Source: Pinibacter aurantiacus
GTDB taxonomy: Bacteria; Bacteroidota; Bacteroidia; Chitinophagales; Chitinophagaceae
Length of the DNA: 64,000 bases
Direction of reading: 5' to 3'
Assembly: GCF_019130065.1 (NCBI RefSeq)
Contig: NZ_JAHSPG010000015.1
Coordinates: 558,001 to 622,000 of the forward strand
A program made the position numbers and the translations under genes. The notes under the pieces are model-generated. The model saw only the letters and a program-made list of their open reading frames with translations. It made no database searches and was not told the DNA's origin. Position 1 is the first letter of the stretch. Every line of letters begins with the position of its first letter. This document shows positions 26,273-34,272 of this stretch, in pieces.

Positions 26273-29200
26273 TTAAAGTTTCACATTCAATCCTACCAAA
26301 ATTGTTCTTGGTGTTGGATAGCGGCCTATGTCAATACCGGATGACCATGTATTGTTATCAGCTTCTGTGTTGCCATAACCAACTTCAGGATCGATGCCGT
26401 GATAATGTGTGAACGTATACAAGTTCAATGCAGACACATACAAGCGGCATTGCTGCATAGGCACGTTCTTCATCAACCTTTTCAAATCATATCCAAGGTT
26501 GATGCTTTTTACACGCATGAACGAAGCATTGTGAACATACAGATCTGAGAAGTTGCCCCAGTTCTTATTCAACTCATCGCCCATTGTTACTCTTGGCAAT
26601 TTGTTTGATGTTCCCTCTCCTGTCCACCTGTTCAGGATGTCAGTAGAATAGTTATTGTAAAATGCATCGATCGCCCTTACGCCATCCACTACCTGGTAAC
26701 CACCGGCACCGCTCAGCTGGATAGAAAGATCAAATCCTTTGTAAGCAGCAGAAAGATTTACACCATAAGTGTTGGTTGGAATCGGGCTGCCGATCTGTGT
26801 TTTATCGTTGTCATCAAGCACGCCATCTTTGTTAAGATCAGCAAAGCGAACGTCGCCAGGTTTTGCATTTGGTTGAATCAAACCGTTTTTGCCTGTATAG
26901 TCGTTAACCTCTTTCTCATTCTGGAAGATGCCTGCCGTTTTATATCCCCAGAAATAACCGATTGGGTGACCAGATTGCACGCGATAAAATTCAGGAGTAG
27001 TAGATGATAACACGTTGTTGGCTCCATGCATAATACCATCTGCAGTAGCAACTTCAAGCACATTGTTTTTATTGAACGCAATGTTACCGCCAACGTTGAA
27101 TGTTACTTCACCAATTTTGTTCTGATAGTTCAAAGCAAGCTCCACACCTTTGTTCACCACATTTCCACCATTGATGAATGGAGCGCCTGTTCCTACTAAG
27201 TCTGGCACCGGCACTTGTACTAACCAGTCTTTTGTTTTTTTGTTGTAATAATCGAAGTTGAAGTTGAAATGCTTTAAGAAAGTCATATCAAATCCGATGT
27301 CTGTTTGCTCAGATGTTTCCCATTTAAGATTTGGGTTTGCAATAGCCGCAGGAGCAGCACCGGTTGAAACAACAGTGTTATTAACACCTCCGAAATAGTA
27401 ACCAAGGTTGGTTGTTGTAAGAGTTGACAATGCTTTAAAATCTGGAATTCTGTCGTTACCATTTCTTCCCCAGCCTGCGCGAATTTTCAGGAAGTTGATC
27501 GCTTTAGTTTTGAAAAAATCTTCATTGGTTACTACCCAACCCGCAGATACTGATGGGAAAGTACCCCATTTATTGTTGGTACCAAATCGTGAAGACCCAT
27601 CCTGGCGAATGATTGCAGTCAGCAGATATTTTTCGTTGTAGTTATAGTTAACCCTACCGAAGTAAGAATTAAGTGCATATGGAGTACCAGAAATACCATA
27701 CGCTTTCGCAGTTCCTTGTGTAATATTTGTAAGAACGGCGTGATCGAAATCAGCAATCGTAGTGATGCCTGTTCCGCTTCCTCTTACATTAAACAAAGAG
27801 TATTCTCTCGCACTGGTACCTACTACAACATTCACGTTGTGCAGGCCGAATGTGTTTGTATAGTTCAAAGTATTGTCCCAGTTCCACGTATAATTTTTAT
27901 ACATCTCCTGTGCAGCTATAGTAGAGCTGTTTACAAAATTTGAACTCAGGTTATAGATCGGAGTGAATTTTTGATAAGTGTTGTAAGAAAGATCAATACC
28001 GAAATCGCTGCGGAATTTCAAGCCTTTTACAATAGCTACTTCGCTATACAAATTACCAAAAATGCGATCGTACACAGTTTGGTTATTGTAGCTTACATCC
28101 ATCACTGCTATTGGGTTTGCTTCGCTTGCCTGCCATGACTTTCCGTAGCTGCCATCTGCATTGTGCACAGGAAACACAGGGCTTGCATTCAAAATGGCAC
28201 GCATGGAGTTGCCATAAATGTTTCCTGTTCCGATACCGTTTTGGTTAGAATGTGTGTAGGTTAGATTCTCACCAACTTTGATGATGTCTTTGTACACTTT
28301 GTGCTCTGAATTAATTCTGAAACTAACTCTTTCGTAAAATGATTTGCCAGGCAATCCAATTACACCCTGTTGTTTTTGGTACGATAAGCCTGTTGAAAAA
28401 ACAGACACATCGTTACCACCTGAGTAAGTAAGATTATAATTCTGTGTGGCTGCATTTTTCACAGTGGCTTCTTTTTGCCAGTCCGTGCCTGCACCCATTG
28501 TGTCTATTTGTTTTTGAGAGTAGAAGAAGTATGGTCCTCTGCCAGAGTTGATCGCCGATTCATTCATGATGATGGCATACTCTTTTGCATTGAGCAATGC
28601 TAATTTTTTGGCAGGATTTTGCCAGCCATAGAATGCATCAAAGGACAGCGATTTCCTACCATTCTTTCCGCGTTTTGTGGTTACCAGCACCACACCATTT
28701 GCGGCTTGTGTACCGTAGATCGCAGAGGATGCGGCATCTTTCAAAATGTCCATCGACTCAATGTCTGCCGGATTCAAATAAGAGATATCTGTTGTTGGCA
28801 TACCATCCACTACATAAAGTGGATTAGAATTACCGGTGGTACCCGTACCCCTGATAGCAACTCTCGGCGCATCACCAGGCTGTCCTGATGTTGATGAAAC
28901 ATATACGCCTGGCGCTTGTCCCTGCAATGCATCGAGTGTAGAAATGGTGTGGTTACTTTCCAAACCAGCACCCTTAACACTGCTCACAGCGCCGGTTACC
29001 ACTTTCTTTTTCTGGCTGCCATAACCTACTACAACCACTTCATCCATGTTGCTTTGGTTTTGATCCAGTTCTATCTTAATATTATTTGTTGCAGCTGTTA
29101 CTTTTATTTCTTTTGCGGCATATCCTAAGTGGCTTATTTGTATTACGTTTCCATCGGCCACTTCAATGGAGAAGTTGCCTTTGTCATCGGTGGCGGCCCC

Positions 29201-29392
29201 TCTCGTTGAGCCTTTGATAAGAATTGTTGCAGTGGAAATTCCTTGTGAGGTTTTTGCATCTACGACCGAGCCTGTTATTTTTCGCAGTGCGGCGTTTTGT
29301 GCAAAACTACTTTCGCTAAGCAGCAGTGTGGTGATGAATGCACAAAGCATAAACACCAATCGCTGGTTGAGTTTTCTTTTCGTCATATGCAA
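26273..29392 (-). CDS. SusC/RagA-type TonB-dependent transporter, locus 1
   Basis: A 1039-residue outer-membrane importer. A signal peptide (about 1-31, ending SSFA) is followed by a carboxypeptidase-D-like domain (ITGSVVDAKTSQGISTATIL), a TonB-box region (MDEVVVVGYGSQKK), the plug domain with NPLYVVDGMP and the 22-strand barrel. It imports the oligosaccharide held by SusD using energy from TonB-ExbBD. The start may be at 29392 or two codons later (29386). It heads the susC-susD-lipoprotein unit and lies downstream of GH31. Confidence 0.96.
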   Translation of the reverse strand: MHMTKRKLNQRLVFMLCAFITTLLLSESSFAQNAALRKITGSVVDAKTSQGISTATILIKGSTRGAATDDKGNFSIEVADGNVIQISHLGYAAKEIKVTAATNNIKIELDQNQSNMDEVVVVGYGSQKKKVVTGAVSSVKGAGLESNHTISTLDALQGQAPGVYVSSTSGQPGDAPRVAIRGTGTTGNSNPLYVVDGMPTTDISYLNPADIESMDILKDAASSAIYGTQAANGVVLVTTKRGKNGRKSLSFDAFYGWQNPAKKLALLNAKEYAIIMNESAINSGRGPYFFYSQKQIDTMGAGTDWQKEATVKNAATQNYNLTYSGGNDVSVFSTGLSYQKQQGVIGLPGKSFYERVSFRINSEHKVYKDIIKVGENLTYTHSNQNGIGTGNIYGNSMRAILNASPVFPVHNADGSYGKSWQASEANPIAVMDVSYNNQTVYDRIFGNLYSEVAIVKGLKFRSDFGIDLSYNTYQKFTPIYNLSSNFVNSSTIAAQEMYKNYTWNWDNTLNYTNTFGLHNVNVVVGTSAREYSLFNVRGSGTGITTIADFDHAVLTNITQGTAKAYGISGTPYALNSYFGRVNYNYNEKYLLTAIIRQDGSSRFGTNNKWGTFPSVSAGWVVTNEDFFKTKAINFLKIRAGWGRNGNDRIPDFKALSTLTTTNLGYYFGGVNNTVVSTGAAPAAIANPNLKWETSEQTDIGFDMTFLKHFNFNFDYYNKKTKDWLVQVPVPDLVGTGAPFINGGNVVNKGVELALNYQNKIGEVTFNVGGNIAFNKNNVLEVATADGIMHGANNVLSSTTPEFYRVQSGHPIGYFWGYKTAGIFQNEKEVNDYTGKNGLIQPNAKPGDVRFADLNKDGVLDDNDKTQIGSPIPTNTYGVNLSAAYKGFDLSIQLSGAGGYQVVDGVRAIDAFYNNYSTDILNRWTGEGTSNKLPRVTMGDELNKNWGNFSDLYVHNASFMRVKSINLGYDLKRLMKNVPMQQCRLYVSALNLYTFTHYHGIDPEVGYGNTEADNNTWSSGIDIGRYPTPRTILVGLNVKL

Positions 29393-29441
29393 GTTTTACG
29401 TTTAAGTAATTAAAAATGAGTATTAGTAGTAGTAAGAGACA

Positions 29442-29518
29442 GTTGTTAGTTGTTAGTTTCTAGAGATCGGTTGTTAATTGAAAGGGAATGTCACACATAA
29501 ACCCTAACAACTAACAAC
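29442..29518. repeat. Inverted repeat, word GTTGTTA
   Basis: Perfect 15-bp arms (GTTGTTAGTTGTTAG at 29442-29456, and CTAACAACTAACAAC at 29504-29518) built of heptamers. It lies in the leader between GH31 and susC. Confidence 0.85.
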
Positions 29519-29547
29519 CACAACTCAGTAGTAATCCAGAACACCCT

Positions 29548-29597
29548 TCAATTATTCAGTTATTCAGTTATTCAGTCATTCAGTTATTCAGTTATTT
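29548..29597. repeat. Single arm of word A
   Basis: Six tandem copies of the AATAACTG complement with no facing arm. The GH31 stop codon (29592-29594) lies inside it. Confidence 0.85.
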
Positions 29598-32459
29598 TCT
29601 TTTCACCACAATCTTCTTTCCTGTGTAAGTCACGTTCACGTCGCCTTTCGCGTCGGCGTCAAATGCCTGCGCGTTGTTTTTGCCGATCCATTTTATATTG
29701 AAGGTTCTCTTCTTCAACATGCCATCGAATGTGCCGCTTCTTTCGCCGATGGTAAGCGTTCCGTCGGTTTCGTTGTAAGTGATTGGAATGTTTGCAAATG
29801 CACCTTTCTCGTAGTTGTACTTCAAGCCGTCATCTTCATACAGAGAGAAACTGCCGTCTTTTCCAGTGTATACGTACAGCGTAATTACAGTGGCCGGTTT
29901 TTCAGAAGTAAATTGCAACTCGGGACCAACAGGCACAATCGCACCTTCTCTAACAAATAATGGAACACGTTCGTAAGGCGCATCAGCATTGATGGTTTGG
30001 CCGCCGTCTTCATATTTTCCGGTGTAGAAATTATACCAACCGTTGCCTTGTGGCAGATATACATTGCGGCTCGTTGCTTTGTATTCCAATACAGGACTTA
30101 CAAGCAATGAAGGACCAAACATAAACTGGTCGCCAATATTTTTAACCTTTGGATCAGTATTGAAATCCATCACCAATGCACGCATTGGCGTATAGTCGTC
30201 CTGATAAATTTTTCCTGCGAAAGAATAGATGTAAGGCATTAATCTGTACCGCAGATGATCGTAATATAACATGCTTTTGTATGCTGGGTGTGTTTCGGGT
30301 GCTACATTGTAAATTTCACGGTACGGAAACTGACCATGCACACGAAACAGCGGACAGAAAGCACCAAACTGGTACCAGCGTGTCATTTGCTCGCGCCATT
30401 CTTCAAGGTCTTCGCCTTGCGCATGCTCATATCTTTTTTCAACGGCAAAGCCACCAATATCCATGCTCCAGTAAGGAAGCCCGGACAAAGAAAAATTCAA
30501 TCCTGCGGCAATCTGGTCTTTCAAATCATGCCAGCGTGCAGCTATATCGCCACTCCATATTACAGCACCATAACGTTGGGATCCTGCAAATCCGGAGCGT
30601 GTTAAAATGAAACTTCTTTTGTTAGGGTCGGTATCACGTTGCCCTTCATAAATGCCTTTTGCATTTTCAAGAGGATACGCGTTTAAGTATTGTGCAGCAG
30701 GGCCCGCAGCAGTTGGCTGCATTTGCTCTATTCGTTTTTCAGGACTCACATTCGACAAAATATCCGGTTCACTTGCATCCATCCACCATGCATCAACACC
30801 TTTTGAATACAGGTTCTTATTAAGCAGATCCCAGAAACCTTTGCGTGCATCTGCGTTGAACGCATCATAGAAAGTAGATACATATCCTTGTGCTATCCAA
30901 TCACGCTGTCTGTCCGCTACGTTTCTTTTATACAACCATCCGTTTGCATTGAACTGTTTGTATGCTGGAATGCCTTCGTAAAATTTTGGCCAAACAGAGA
31001 TCATAAAGTGCGTATTCTGCGCATGCAATGTTTTGATCATTCCTGTTGCATCGGGAAAACGTGAACTATCAAACTGCTGGCTTCCCCAATCATCTTGTTT
31101 CCAATAACTCCAGTCCTGTACGATGTTGTCCAACGGAATTTTTCTTTTTCTGAATTCTGCTACAACATCTAAAAGTTCTTGTTGTGTTTTGTAACGTTCG
31201 CGACTTTGCCATAAGCCCCATGCCCATTTTGGCAGCATGATTGCTTTTCCTGTTAAGTAGCGGTAACCGCCAATTACTTCATCCAGATTTTTTCCGTTGA
31301 TGAAATAGTAATCAATCTTTTTACCTGCATTCGAAACAAAAGCAAAATCATTCTTCTGTGCCTCGGGAACAGGCGCTTGCCATTTTACCGACAAGTAGCT
31401 ATCGTTTCCGTCCGGCTGCCATTCTATTTTAATATTGTACTTAACACCTTTTGCCATTTGCAACGGCAACAATGCATCGCCCGGGTTCCATGGTTGTCTC
31501 CAGCGATTGAAGAGCAATTGATTGTTTATCCAGATTTTCACATAGCCCGCAGATTTCACATGAAACTGATGCAATCCTGTTATGCCAGATTCTACTGCAC
31601 CTTCCCATGTTACCAACCCGTTGTTCAAGGCAAAAAATCCTTCGGGAGCTTTTTTGATGTCATTCAGGAACGTATAGTCGATATCAGATTCCGCTCTTAC
31701 AGCAAATTGTTTGTACGGGCTGTTGTGATGCCCATATGTCGCCGTCAACCAACCGTTGTCTCCTTCTTTTGAATACAATTTCAGGGCAGACAATGGCATC
31801 AGCGGACGAACATCTCCCGCAGTGGTCAGTGAATTATTGTCCCAAAGAATACCATAGTTGTTGCTGGACACTAAAAATGGTACAGCTACCTCGGTATTGT
31901 TTTGCCACAAAAACACCTGCTGACCACGGTAATTCATTACGTCGCTCTGATGCTGACCAAGGCCGTAAGTGGCTTCGTCGTTTTTCAAAGTGAACGACTG
32001 CTGCGTTTCATACAGCGGTTGTCCTTCGTAAACCACATGCCTGAAGTGGCGGCTGTTATCTTTTTCCTGCAATAAAATATTACCGGTAAGGTCCTTGAAA
32101 ATCACTTTCCCCGTTCTAAGGGAAACCTGGGCCTGGATAGCAGCCGTCTTTACAATGACTTCGTTTTCATTGTTTGTTACATTCCAATTCGAGTTCTTGT
32201 TGTTGGGTAGGTTGTCCTGTAACATCAGGCTTTTGTCCGACTCCGATCCGTTTAATGGAGTTGCCACCACCCTGATAATGTTATCGTTGATCACATACAG
32301 GGAAAGTTTATTGACACCTTCATCGTTGGGCGCGGAAAAATTTATGGTAATGCCGTTCTGTAATTTTTCTAAAACGGGTTGCTGTGCAGATACATTTATA
32401 GCAACCAAAAAAGAAAGGGCGCAAAGCAATGCTACTTTTCTAACAGGCAAAACAATCAT
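29592..32459 (-). CDS. GH31 alpha-xylosidase-like enzyme with PA14 domain
   Basis: A 955-residue secreted retaining enzyme with a signal peptide (about 1-25). An N-terminal beta-sandwich is interrupted by a PA14 insert (about 240-370, ending SVKWQAPVPE). The GH31 barrel has the nucleophile Asp561 in WWMDASEPD and the acid/base Asp638 in WSGDIAARW. C-terminal beta domains follow. A PA14 insert at this place is characteristic of the xyloglucan alpha-xylosidases of Cellvibrio and Bacteroides, so removal of alpha-1,6-xylose from xyloglucan oligosaccharides is the best guess; alpha-glucosidase activity is possible. It lies directly upstream of susC. Confidence 0.93.
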   Translation of the reverse strand: MIVLPVRKVALLCALSFLVAINVSAQQPVLEKLQNGITINFSAPNDEGVNKLSLYVINDNIIRVVATPLNGSESDKSLMLQDNLPNNKNSNWNVTNNENEVIVKTAAIQAQVSLRTGKVIFKDLTGNILLQEKDNSRHFRHVVYEGQPLYETQQSFTLKNDEATYGLGQHQSDVMNYRGQQVFLWQNNTEVAVPFLVSSNNYGILWDNNSLTTAGDVRPLMPLSALKLYSKEGDNGWLTATYGHHNSPYKQFAVRAESDIDYTFLNDIKKAPEGFFALNNGLVTWEGAVESGITGLHQFHVKSAGYVKIWINNQLLFNRWRQPWNPGDALLPLQMAKGVKYNIKIEWQPDGNDSYLSVKWQAPVPEAQKNDFAFVSNAGKKIDYYFINGKNLDEVIGGYRYLTGKAIMLPKWAWGLWQSRERYKTQQELLDVVAEFRKRKIPLDNIVQDWSYWKQDDWGSQQFDSSRFPDATGMIKTLHAQNTHFMISVWPKFYEGIPAYKQFNANGWLYKRNVADRQRDWIAQGYVSTFYDAFNADARKGFWDLLNKNLYSKGVDAWWMDASEPDILSNVSPEKRIEQMQPTAAGPAAQYLNAYPLENAKGIYEGQRDTDPNKRSFILTRSGFAGSQRYGAVIWSGDIAARWHDLKDQIAAGLNFSLSGLPYWSMDIGGFAVEKRYEHAQGEDLEEWREQMTRWYQFGAFCPLFRVHGQFPYREIYNVAPETHPAYKSMLYYDHLRYRLMPYIYSFAGKIYQDDYTPMRALVMDFNTDPKVKNIGDQFMFGPSLLVSPVLEYKATSRNVYLPQGNGWYNFYTGKYEDGGQTINADAPYERVPLFVREGAIVPVGPELQFTSEKPATVITLYVYTGKDGSFSLYEDDGLKYNYEKGAFANIPITYNETDGTLTIGERSGTFDGMLKKRTFNIKWIGKNNAQAFDADAKGDVNVTYTGKKIVVKRK

Positions 32460-32648
32460 TTTATCACAAGTTTTATTAGTTCCTCTTTCGCAATGAAAGA
32501 CGCCTCGAATATCATCCGAAAACTTTTCTGTGAGGTAAGCTGATTGTTTACGATTAGGGGTAAAAATGTTAACCGGCAGAGAGTGGCTGCGTAATTATTT
32601 GATTATTATGAAGTTATTTTACAGCATTAACATTTGACCACCCAAGGA

Positions 32649-32747
32649 CTGAATAACTGAGTAACTGAATAACTGAATGTTTCGGATCGAAAAGTCATTT
32701 AGATAATAGAACTCTTCAGTTATTCAGTCATTCAGTTATTCAATTAT
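32649..32747. repeat. Inverted repeat, word A
   Basis: Arms 32649-32679 and 32714-32747. It ends six bases before the putative operator of rrf2, and lies between divergent genes. Confidence 0.9.
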
Positions 32748-32752
32748 TTCTT

Positions 32753-32779
32753 CAATAAAAGATAAAAACATCCTTAATT
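32753..32779 (+). promoter_or_regulatory. Putative Rrf2 operator at the rrf2 promoter
   Basis: This 27-nt element is repeated with only two differences at 33258-33284, before ric. It contains an imperfect dyad AAAGAT-N6-ATCCTT. Both copies lie four or five bases upstream of the -7 box, so a bound protein would block RNA polymerase. Autoregulation by the adjacent Rrf2 protein is the simplest reading. Confidence 0.65.
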
Positions 32780-32783
32780 CCCC

Positions 32784-32791
32784 TACCTTTG
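32784..32791 (+). promoter_or_regulatory. -7 promoter box of rrf2 (TACCTTTG)
   Basis: Exact TAnnTTTG match, 15 bases before the ATG at 32807. Confidence 0.55.
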
Positions 32792-32806
32792 CTAAAACAT
32801 CGACCA

Positions 32807-33244
32807 ATGCTTTTTTCAAAAACGTGTGAATATGGGATAAGGGCGGCCGTCTATATTGCTTCACAAAGTGATAAAACGGAGAAAACGGGCATTGAAGAAA
32901 TTTGCGAGAACATAGAAGCACCGAGACATTTTACCGCGAAAATTTTACAAATACTTACCAGGAACCATCTGCTTAGCTCCCAAAAAGGAGTAAATGGCGG
33001 TTTCTATATGACGGCCGAACAATTGCAGCAACCGATGATCGTTCTGGTGGAAGCGATTGAAGGAAAGGAAGTTTTATCGAAATGCGGCTTGGGCCTTAAA
33101 GCGTGTTCTGAAGTGGAACCATGTCCATTACATAATAAATATGCATCCATCAGAAATAATATTAAACAAATGCTCTCCGGTGTAACGATCAAGGATATGG
33201 CAGTTTCTCTGCAAACCGGAAAGGCATTCCTGAAAATCGATTAA
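32807..33244 (+). CDS. Rrf2-family Fe-S transcription regulator
   Basis: A 145-residue regulator of the IscR/NsrR type. The winged helix (about 1-70) contains TCEYGIRAAVYIA and GGFYMTAEQL. Three cysteines (93, 100 and 106) in KCGLGLKACSEVEPC are placed to bind a Fe-S cluster that senses nitric oxide, oxygen or cluster supply. The start at 32807 is chosen because MLFSKTCEYG matches family N-termini and follows the promoter box. The adjacent ric gene has a matching operator, so NO or oxidative damage of the cluster probably relieves repression of ric. Confidence 0.92.
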   Translation: MLFSKTCEYGIRAAVYIASQSDKTEKTGIEEICENIEAPRHFTAKILQILTRNHLLSSQKGVNGGFYMTAEQLQQPMIVLVEAIEGKEVLSKCGLGLKACSEVEPCPLHNKYASIRNNIKQMLSGVTIKDMAVSLQTGKAFLKID

Positions 33245-33257
33245 AATTTTTTTGACA

Positions 33258-33284
33258 CAATAAAAGACAAAAACATCCTTATTT
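33258..33284 (+). promoter_or_regulatory. Putative Rrf2 operator at the ric promoter
   Basis: Second copy of the 27-nt element (25 of 27 identical to 32753-32779). A T-rich TTG (33252-33254) precedes it, and a degenerate -7 box TAAACTTA (33290-33297) follows it, six bases before the ric ATG. Confidence 0.65.
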
Positions 33285-33303
33285 AAAATTAAACTTACAT
33301 ATT

Positions 33304-34035
33304 ATGAGCTACAGTTCATTAGAGAAAAAACAGGAAACCGTTGGCGAAATGGCCCGCAGAGACTACCGCAAAGCAGAAGTTTTTAAAAAACTAGGCATCG
33401 ATTTTTGTTGCGGCGGAAAGAAAACAGTGGAAGAAGCGGCTGAAGCGGCGGGACTGGATGTCAACCTGGTAAAAGAGGCGCTGGACAAATCTGAAACAGT
33501 AAATGTAGGAACGGCGCAACACGATTTTGATGGCTGGCCTTCGTCTTTCCTTGCTGATTACATTGTAAATGTTCACCACAAATATGTAAGAGAAAGTACC
33601 CAACTGCTGGACGAACTGAGCAACAGGGTCGCTTATAAACATGGCGAACGCTTCACTTACCTGCCATTGCTGAGACATTATGTGATGGAGCTGTTGGAAG
33701 AACTACATACGCACATGAAAAAAGAAGAAATGATCCTGTTTCCATTTATTAAACAACTTGAGCAAAAAAATGCGGGGACAGCTGGTTCATGCGGAAGTTT
33801 CAGTACCGTTCAACAACCAATTTCTGTAATGGAAGATGATCACAACGCAGCAGGTGAACTGGTGAAAAAAATAAAAGACCTGACCAGCAATTTTACAATT
33901 CCTGCGAATGCATGCAATAGCCATAACCTCTACTTCAAAAAATTAGAAGAATTTGTTGGTGACCTGTACCAGCATATACACCTTGAGAATAATATCCTGT
34001 TTCCTAAAGCGGTGCAGATGGAGAAAGCGCAGTAA
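33304..34035 (+). CDS. ric: Iron-sulfur cluster repair di-iron protein Ric
   Basis: A 243-residue YtfE/ScdA/DnrN homologue that restores Fe-S clusters damaged by nitric oxide or peroxide. The short ScdA_N domain (about 5-65) carries the Cys pair in GIDFCCGG (35-36). A hemerythrin-like four-helix bundle (about 80-240) follows, with His and Glu ligands in VNVHHKYV, LRHYVMELLEELHTHMKKEE, MEDDHNAAGEL and LYQHIHLENN for the di-iron site. It is 59 bases downstream of rrf2 but has its own promoter and operator. The TAA stop is the start of the repeat behind it. Confidence 0.95.
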   Translation: MSYSSLEKKQETVGEMARRDYRKAEVFKKLGIDFCCGGKKTVEEAAEAAGLDVNLVKEALDKSETVNVGTAQHDFDGWPSSFLADYIVNVHHKYVRESTQLLDELSNRVAYKHGERFTYLPLLRHYVMELLEELHTHMKKEEMILFPFIKQLEQKNAGTAGSCGSFSTVQQPISVMEDDHNAAGELVKKIKDLTSNFTIPANACNSHNLYFKKLEEFVGDLYQHIHLENNILFPKAVQMEKAQ

Positions 34036-34272
34036 CTGAATAACTGAGTAACTGAATAACTGAAGGTTTTAATGTTTGAAATTCCGATAGCAATGAAAAA
34101 CACAAAATAAGCAGAAGGCTTCGACAAGCTCAGCCTGACATTCCGCTAGGGCTGTCAAGCTGAGCTTGTCGAAGCTTCGTTACACATGAGAAATGCCTCT
34201 AACAATCTCGATCCAATGAATTGAAACCATTCAGTTATTCAGTTACTCAGTTATTCAATGATTCAATTATTC
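34033..34272. repeat. Inverted repeat, word A, with a nested REP element
   Basis: Arms 34033-34066 and 34228-34272 lie about 160 bp apart because a REP-like palindrome (34116-34177) sits in the loop. Both neighbouring stop codons (ric TAA and the hybrid regulator TGA) are inside the arms. Confidence 0.9.
34116..34177. repeat. REP-like palindrome (CTTCGACAAGCTCAGCC type)
   Basis: Arms of 25 nt (34116-34140 and 34153-34177) with two mismatches around a 12-nt loop; core GCTTCGACAAGCTCAGC. This type of palindrome is common in Bacteroidota genomes. Confidence 0.9.

Larger units (their letters stand above)
32460..32806. other. Divergent intergenic region, GH31 / rrf2
   Basis: It holds a word-A inverted repeat (32649-32747) and the shared rrf2/ric element with its -7 box. 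Nothing else is visible. Confidence 0.6.

Noticed and set aside
34116-34177. Rho-independent terminator for ric or the hybrid regulator
   Set aside because: The stem is long and imperfect with no U-run on either side, and it matches a REP-type palindrome better.
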